Shown here one piece after another: positions 59,311 to 64,000 of a stretch of DNA of 64,000 nt (within the stretch, counting starts at the first letter, position 1; each line of letters starts with the position of its first letter). Where the stretch lies: positions 177,709 through 241,708 of the forward strand of contig QKYT01000022.1 in NCBI GenBank assembly GCA_003550305.1. Reading direction: 5' to 3'. The position numbers and the translations under genes are program-made. The notes under the pieces are model-generated. The model saw only the letters and a program-made list of their open reading frames with translations, was not told where the DNA came from and searched no databases. The DNA is from Glomus cerebriforme (Eukaryota; Glomeromycota; Glomeromycetes; Glomerales; Glomeraceae).

Positions 59311-59755
59311 GTAATATTTCACAAACGATTTAGCCAAATCAAATTTAATTCAGATTCAATTCGATTCGATTCGATTTGAAATTTTTGAATTGCGAATCGA
59401 ATCTGAATCGATTTAACCGATTGTTTAATTTTGCCCAAATTTTATAAAGCTGGTCAAAATTGCCTTATTTGGATCTTATATAATATTACACAAACCAAAA
59501 AAAGTCAATTTTATTTCTCTCAAAAATTAAAATTTTGGGTTATACAATATTTCCAAAAAGGCAATTTTCTTGCAGATTATTTAATTCTGGCTGGGAATTA
59601 TGAATCACGTAATATCGGCATCAAATTCAAATCAAATTCAAATCAAATCTGAATTGGTTTAATTTAATTCGTTCGAATATTGAATTAAATTTGAACGATT
59701 CATGATTTGATCGAATCAAATTTGAATCTGATTCAATTTGATTCGATTTGATACT
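59311..59755. mobile_element. 445-bp GATTCGATTTG-word element with 8-bp TSD
   Basis: An exact 8-bp direct repeat AGCTGAAG (59303-59310 and 59756-59763) flanks it. The left arm (59330-59425) repeats CAAATCAAATTTAATTC, TTCGATTCGATTCGATTTG and CGAATCTGAATCGATTT. The right arm (59622-59755) repeats TCAAATTCAAATCAAATTC, GTTCGAATATTGAATT and TTTGATTCGATTTGA. The core (59425-59615) is homologous to parts of 6112-6442, including AATTTTGGGTTATACAATAT and TTAATTCTGGCTGGGAATTA. Non-coding. Confidence 0.85.
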
Positions 59756-60525
59756 AGCTGAAGGGTAATTACAATTCTTCAAAATGGTCGGTTAGTACAC
59801 TACCTTCTATATAACAAGTCATAATAGGTGTCCTCTTTGAGAATAACCACAATTTTTGACCAACCCTGCCCATATCCTGCCATATAGGGTAAAGTAATCT
59901 TTCTTGAAAAGAATAAAACAAAATACAATTAGCAAGTGGTTTGCAAATTATGATTTGCTTAAAAAATCAAATGTTTATAAGAAACTAAAAAGAATCTGCC
60001 ATGAAATAATGGAATACACTTACAATATAATTCTTGACAACCAAGCGTAAGTCACAACTCCAAGAGTTGAGAGATAACTGCAGTTCTTCTGAACGTTCAG
60101 TAGTTATATTGTTTTCTATGAGAAGATCTGGTTACAAATGGACTTTCTGATAAAGAATAACCACAGTTTTTGCCAATCTGCACTAGAACACATCTCATAA
60201 GAGTTGTCAACATGTTGAATAAAAAAAGAAACTATTTCCTTAAATTTGTGACTGTTGAGTTAATCACTAAAAAAATTATATTATCATGCCTAATTGTCAC
60301 GTGGACAAAAAGTCATGAGTCATGTTACCGAGGGTGCTCTTATAGAATACGTAGAACGCATTCACTTTTACCCAACTTCAGACTTAGACTTAATAATACC
60401 CAGATTTCCTCACAAGAACGTGATTTTTTTATTAATGATGCAAATCTAATGCCAGTAGTGTTTTTCAAAAGGTTCAATTGCACATCGAAGAAAACAGCTG
60501 TTTCGAGATAGTATTCCATCCTTAG
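59756..60525. other. Spacer with uncertain frames
   Basis: A 113-residue plus frame (60170-60511) may be an upstream part of the decayed gene that follows, but no domain is visible and the frames shift. Confidence 0.3.
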
Positions 60526-60526
60526 C

Positions 60527-61840
60527 ATGATCCTTAAAGTTTATAGTAACAATTCCAAGCTGGTTAATATCTACAAAAACTACAAAGATGATGGATATAA
60601 GCAAGCTACTGAAGATTATTTTAAGTCAACGCCTGCTTCTATTCTTGACAAGGAAAAGATTTGCCAAAAAATATTTGTATTGTATCATGTTTGAGCTTTG
60701 CATGCCCTAAGATTCTTTCATATTTTACCAGAACTATATTGATAAAGCACTAACCAAGAAAACAGAAAAGGTAATTTGAAATCGCATTGATGAACTCTTT
60801 TCTAATGATCAAGTAAATCCAAAAAAATCTCATTTGACGGAGCCTGTTAATAGATAGTTGAGCAATCATGATGAAATAGAAATATTTTGTGAAAGTCAAG
60901 TTATCTTACATAACTAGTAGGTATTAAACTATAATAATCAATGTAATATTGAATTGAATGAATATCTTTCTTTTACAGTTTACTTCAGAGCTTCAAAACA
61001 AATAATAACAATGAAGATACATTCATTCATGACATGTTGCATAATTTACTAAAGGAAATCTTTAGTAATCCAAATTTTGAGTTGCTCTGGTAAGGGTTTG
61101 CCTGATCTTGCTATGTAGTTGAATCATAAAATTTAATGCCTAGCTTAAATAAAGGGTGAATAGTGAGAGCACTTCCTCAAAAAGCTGACGTTGTATTAAT
61201 AAAGAAAATTTGTGAGGTAAGAAGCCTGACTTTAAACTCTTGACAAATATGAATGATGAGATTCTCTTTGGTGAGGTCAACCTACCAAAATGTAAAAACT
61301 CATCTTTATTAGCCTGTCAGGATCTTATCAAACTAACGAATTTTCAATCTAGTACTTTGGATGAACTAATCAAAAAATATGGAAATAGGATCAGAATAGC
61401 ATCCTTTGGGATATGGATTTTGTGGTAAGTGCTCATGTTTGGTTTGAATTTTAAAATTCTTATACATTTGCTAACACTTGGTTGCTTTTATAGGAGCACA
61501 AATCCACATGGATTTAGAACATGATGGATTATACAGGATGTATTTGGTTGCAGACATAGCTATACCCACTCAGAAATCCTAATTCATAAGTCTAGTATCA
61601 CTATTGGAAGCACTTTACATCATCAAAGTAAGTAATTATTGGCAGATTTCAAAAATATCTGTTTATTATCTCAATGCAGATGTGACTCACTTTTTGCAAT
61701 TTTGAAAGATTCTGTTTCTAATGTTTTGGAGATAATTACCTCAAACATGTCACCAAGTCAATCTCATTCTGATTATTGCAGATTACCCTCTCCAGAACCT
61801 GTCAAAATTACAATTGTTGGGAAACTGATAATAAGTTAGA
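60527..61840 (+). pseudogene. Decayed orphan gene, possibly nuclease-like
   Basis: Protein-like blocks in shifting frames: MILKVYSNNSKLVNIYKNYK (60527 on), KALTKKTEKVI-stop-NRIDEL, then SCSGKGLPDLAM-stop-LNHKI-stop-CLA-stop-IKGE (about 61083-61162), MTNMNDEILFGEVNLPKCKN (61240-61428), and MSPSQSHSDYCRLPSPEPVK (61749-61815). The PDL followed about 12 residues later by a lost residue before IKG recalls the PD-(D/E)xK nuclease motif, which is an inference only. The position next to Crinkler-like fragments may be relevant. Frameshifts and many stops mean it is not functional. Confidence 0.35.
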
Positions 61841-62113
61841 ATCATATTTTTTCTGTAAGGTTATATTGAGAACATTCTTTTCACAAGTTCATTAACTAAG
61901 TAATTTTAAGTCAGAGAAGCAATAGCACAATCCTAACTGATACATAATACATATTTTTAATACATTCTTAAAATGCATATTCTTTACATAAAAAAATGTT
62001 ACACATTATAATACTCATAGGCAAAAATTAATAAATTTCTTTCATTAAAAATTTCAAAGTTGGTTTAACCAGCTATTTATACAAATCACATGTTTGATTA
62101 ATACCCCCTTTTA

Positions 62114-62201
62114 TAGTATCCACATTACATAGTACCTCGGGTACTATTCAAAATAAATTTTAAAATTTCCTTTAATAGTACCTGGTACTGTAGTATGTGG
62201 A
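62114..62201. repeat. 88-bp inverted word element, word AGTACC/GGTACT
   Basis: TAGTATCCACATTACATAGT, then ACCTCGGGTACTATT, pairs with AATAGTACCTGGTACTGTAG, then TATGTGGA. The segment can fold into one long hairpin with a short A/T loop. A very small member of the word-array class. Confidence 0.6.
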
Positions 62202-62311
62202 AGTTCAGCCAACTTTCCTGCAAAAAATTTTTAAAGTATGTATATGTCAGAAGTTGTGTATGTGCGAGAGCGAGTTTTTTCTCACTATGGGTCTTTATTT
62301 AGGAAAACAAG

Positions 62312-62618
62312 ATGTCTACCAGCGCAGATAATATATTATGAGTCTTAACTTCTGCTATCATAATGTGGGAAATAAAAATATACTTTTCACGATTGAGATT
62401 TCTAAGGATAAAAAAGTCTCCGATTTTGAAGAAGTAAGAAAGAAGCTTGGCCAATCAATCGTAATGACTTCCTCCGTCCTGCAGAGAAACCTATGTGGTC
62501 AGAAGATAGGATTTTTTCCTATTTTAATGAGACGCCTGATGATGAAGACCATATCCACATTCGAATTCTTCCCTAATGAGCAGTTAAAAATTTTTTATTC
62601 GCACAATGTAATGGCGAT
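62312..62618 (+). pseudogene. Crinkler-like N-terminal fragment, frameshifted
   Basis: An open frame from 62338 reads MSLNFCYHNVGNKNILFTIE and KVSDFEEVRKKLGQS. After about 62465 the protein-like reading moves to another frame, where DDEDHIHIRILP precedes a stop at 62575-62577. The closing 'S.YF...P....IHI.V.P' pattern is the usual end of a Crinkler (CRN) N-terminal ubiquitin-like domain. A possible true start is ATG 62312. The frame change is a single-base shift. No C-terminal effector domain follows, so this is a broken or partial copy. Confidence 0.45.
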
Positions 62619-62840
62619 GTAATTCACAAATATTATTTTTTATATATTGTAAGTCGGTTCCGGCAACGTTTTTTTATTTCATAAATAATAAAGTATCGCG
62701 TTAAAAGTCACGTGTAATTACGCAATAGTGAAAATCACCAGACCTGTCTGTGTTACGTAAAATCAATATATTAACGCGTGCTTGTAAATTTTTTATTTCA
62801 CATCAGTATACTCCGAGCCAAATATCACTATAAAAGCGCC

Positions 62841-63093
62841 ATGACAACTATTACTCTTAACTGTTTGGTTGCAGGAGAAAACCCTTATGAAAATGCATTC
62901 GCAGTTGAAATAGATACAACGAAACTAGTTAGTTTTTTCAAGGACGTTATTAAGGAGAACAAAAAGACTTTTTTTCGATAACGTTGCTCCCAAAGAACTC
63001 AAGTTATGGAAGGTCGACATTTCCCTCGAAGAAGGGATGATTCACTTGAGGGCTAGAAAATGCTTAGGTGTAGTTTTTAATGTTCTCAGATAA
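62841..63093 (+). pseudogene. Crinkler N-terminal domain, frameshift at a T7 run
   Basis: ATG 62841 starts MTTITLNCLVAGENPYENAF, followed by VEIDTTKLV and KENKKTFF, a clear Crinkler N-terminal domain. In such domains a short ITLNCLV strand, a VEI.....V..LK..I segment and LKLWKVDI follow one another. Here the LKLWKVDISLEEG part is present at about 63000-63040 but in another frame, because of a one-base shift at the run of seven T near 62970-62976. The copy ends at TAA 63091 without a C-terminal domain. A TATAAA-like signal (62830-62835) lies just before the start. The shift could also be a sequencing error. Confidence 0.65.
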
Positions 63094-63296
63094 AGGTAAA
63101 TTCTGTGCTAAGCACAAACAACCGGAAATGATTGATATTTTTTTTATAATGATTATAAAATTTTATTTATGATAGTAAATACTAATGGACTATGAATTTT
63201 ATGATGTAAATATGAAACTATAATAATAATTATAATAATTACAAAAATAAATTAAAATAAAATAAATAAAACAAAAATATCGGTGCCATTTAGTTT

Positions 63297-63848
63297 CTAC
63301 TTGACATAATCTCGGTAGTGTACATCTTCACTAATACAATCTCTAGCACGTCCGCCGTCATTGACACATCCCCAATATATTGAAATCCAAATATCGAACC
63401 AAGTTCCTTTTGGAGGTGTTGGTAAATCAAATTCCTCTTGGAATGTGTATTGCACAGGTATATGTTCGCAGTTGCTGCACTCACAACCATTAACCCATTG
63501 AGGTTTATCAAAAAAAGTATACCCACCGCCATGATTATCAACGTGCATACTAAAGTGGCCTATTGCTGATGTTCCCAAATCTTCAAAATCAGGAGATTGA
63601 ACTGTTATGTTAAGTATAGAATTTGGTAACAAATTGGCATATATAACCTGAGCACCACATACTAAAAAAAAAAAATTGTCACTTTTTTTTTCACCAGAAG
63701 AATTATGAACAATAGTAAATTAGAAAATTAACATACGATAATTTCCTCGATCATAACACCCGCGACCAGCAGGATGACAACCATGAATTTTTTTAATATG
63801 TATAATGAAAAAAAATACAAATAAAATGATGAAGTATGTTTTATTCAT
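63297..63848 (-). CDS. Small secreted Cys-containing protein
   Basis: Two exons (63737-63848 and 63297-63661) join in phase through a 75-bp intron to give 158 residues. The first 23 residues, MNKTYFIILFVFFFIIHIKK, then IHG, form a strong signal peptide. The mature chain begins CHPAGRGCYDRGNYLCG and contains eight Cys in all, including CECSNC and CVN...DC, suggesting disulfides. It also has one N-glycosylation site (NIT) and several Trp/Tyr. There is no membrane anchor. It is a plausible secreted effector-like or cell-wall protein; no known domain was recognised. A TATAAATA-like box lies about 50 bases upstream (near 63888-63900). Confidence 0.75.
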
Positions 63849-64000
63849 GACGAATTATGATTTTAATAATTCAAATGGTTATGTGTGTACATTATTTATA
63901 TTTCTTTCCCAAAAATATCTTTTCTTATAAAGGAATAATGCGTGTGACGTTCTTGGCACAGATCATAATTAATTGTACGGTTCACATGTACGATTTAAAT
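63849..64000. promoter_or_regulatory. Promoter of the secreted-protein gene
   Basis: On the minus strand a TATAAATA-like sequence lies near 63892-63900. The rest runs off the window. Confidence 0.4.

Overview
The window looks like part of a very AT-rich fungal nuclear genome, most plausibly an arbuscular mycorrhizal fungus (Glomeromycotina, Rhizophagus-like). The reasons are short GT-AG introns in every well-modelled gene, fungal-type kinases, a CsbD-like protein, Crinkler-type N-terminal fragments, and a dense load of decayed fungal DNA transposons. The species is an inference. No CRISPR, operon, rRNA or convincing tRNA was seen. One run of N (20169-20848) and a few single N mark assembly gaps.

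Seven multi-exon genes can be modelled with every splice junction in phase. They are an MFSD1-like major facilitator (8657-10696, -), a CsbD-like protein (31299-31817, -) divergent from a Ste7-type MAP kinase kinase (32426-34214, +), and a large CAMK/SNF1-like kinase with a UBA-like segment and long disordered tail (37416-42050, +). The others are a divergent double-ubiquitin protein with an N-myristoylation signal (46630-47207, +), two orphan proteins (48951-49613, + and 50677-51406, -), and a small secreted cysteine-containing protein (63297-63848, -). (The two orphans count separately, so there are eight gene entries.) Two broken Crinkler-like N-terminal fragments lie beside the secreted protein.

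The rest is transposon territory: remains of Plavaka/KDZ-like, MULE (two), Tc1/mariner, Tnp2/CACTA-like and hAT transposases, all carrying in-frame stops. In most clear cases the stops are TAA/TAG where Gln would fit or TGA where Trp/Arg would fit, so much of the decay looks like C-to-T and G-to-A change with the reading frame kept.

The most unusual feature is a repeated architecture of non-coding elements. Each has ends made of a family-specific short word repeated many times in both orientations, so the two ends pair as inverted arrays, and the middle holds a unique core or a tandem hairpin array. At least a dozen are visible, several with clean target-site duplications (8 bp at 7880-8022, 59311-59755 and the hAT element 52825-56661; 10 bp at 23232-23993). 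Two of them (6112-6442 and 59311-59755) share a homologous core but have quite different terminal words. Nested insertions are common: three levels at 12226-14487, two at 19841-21962, and at least three at 52825-56661.
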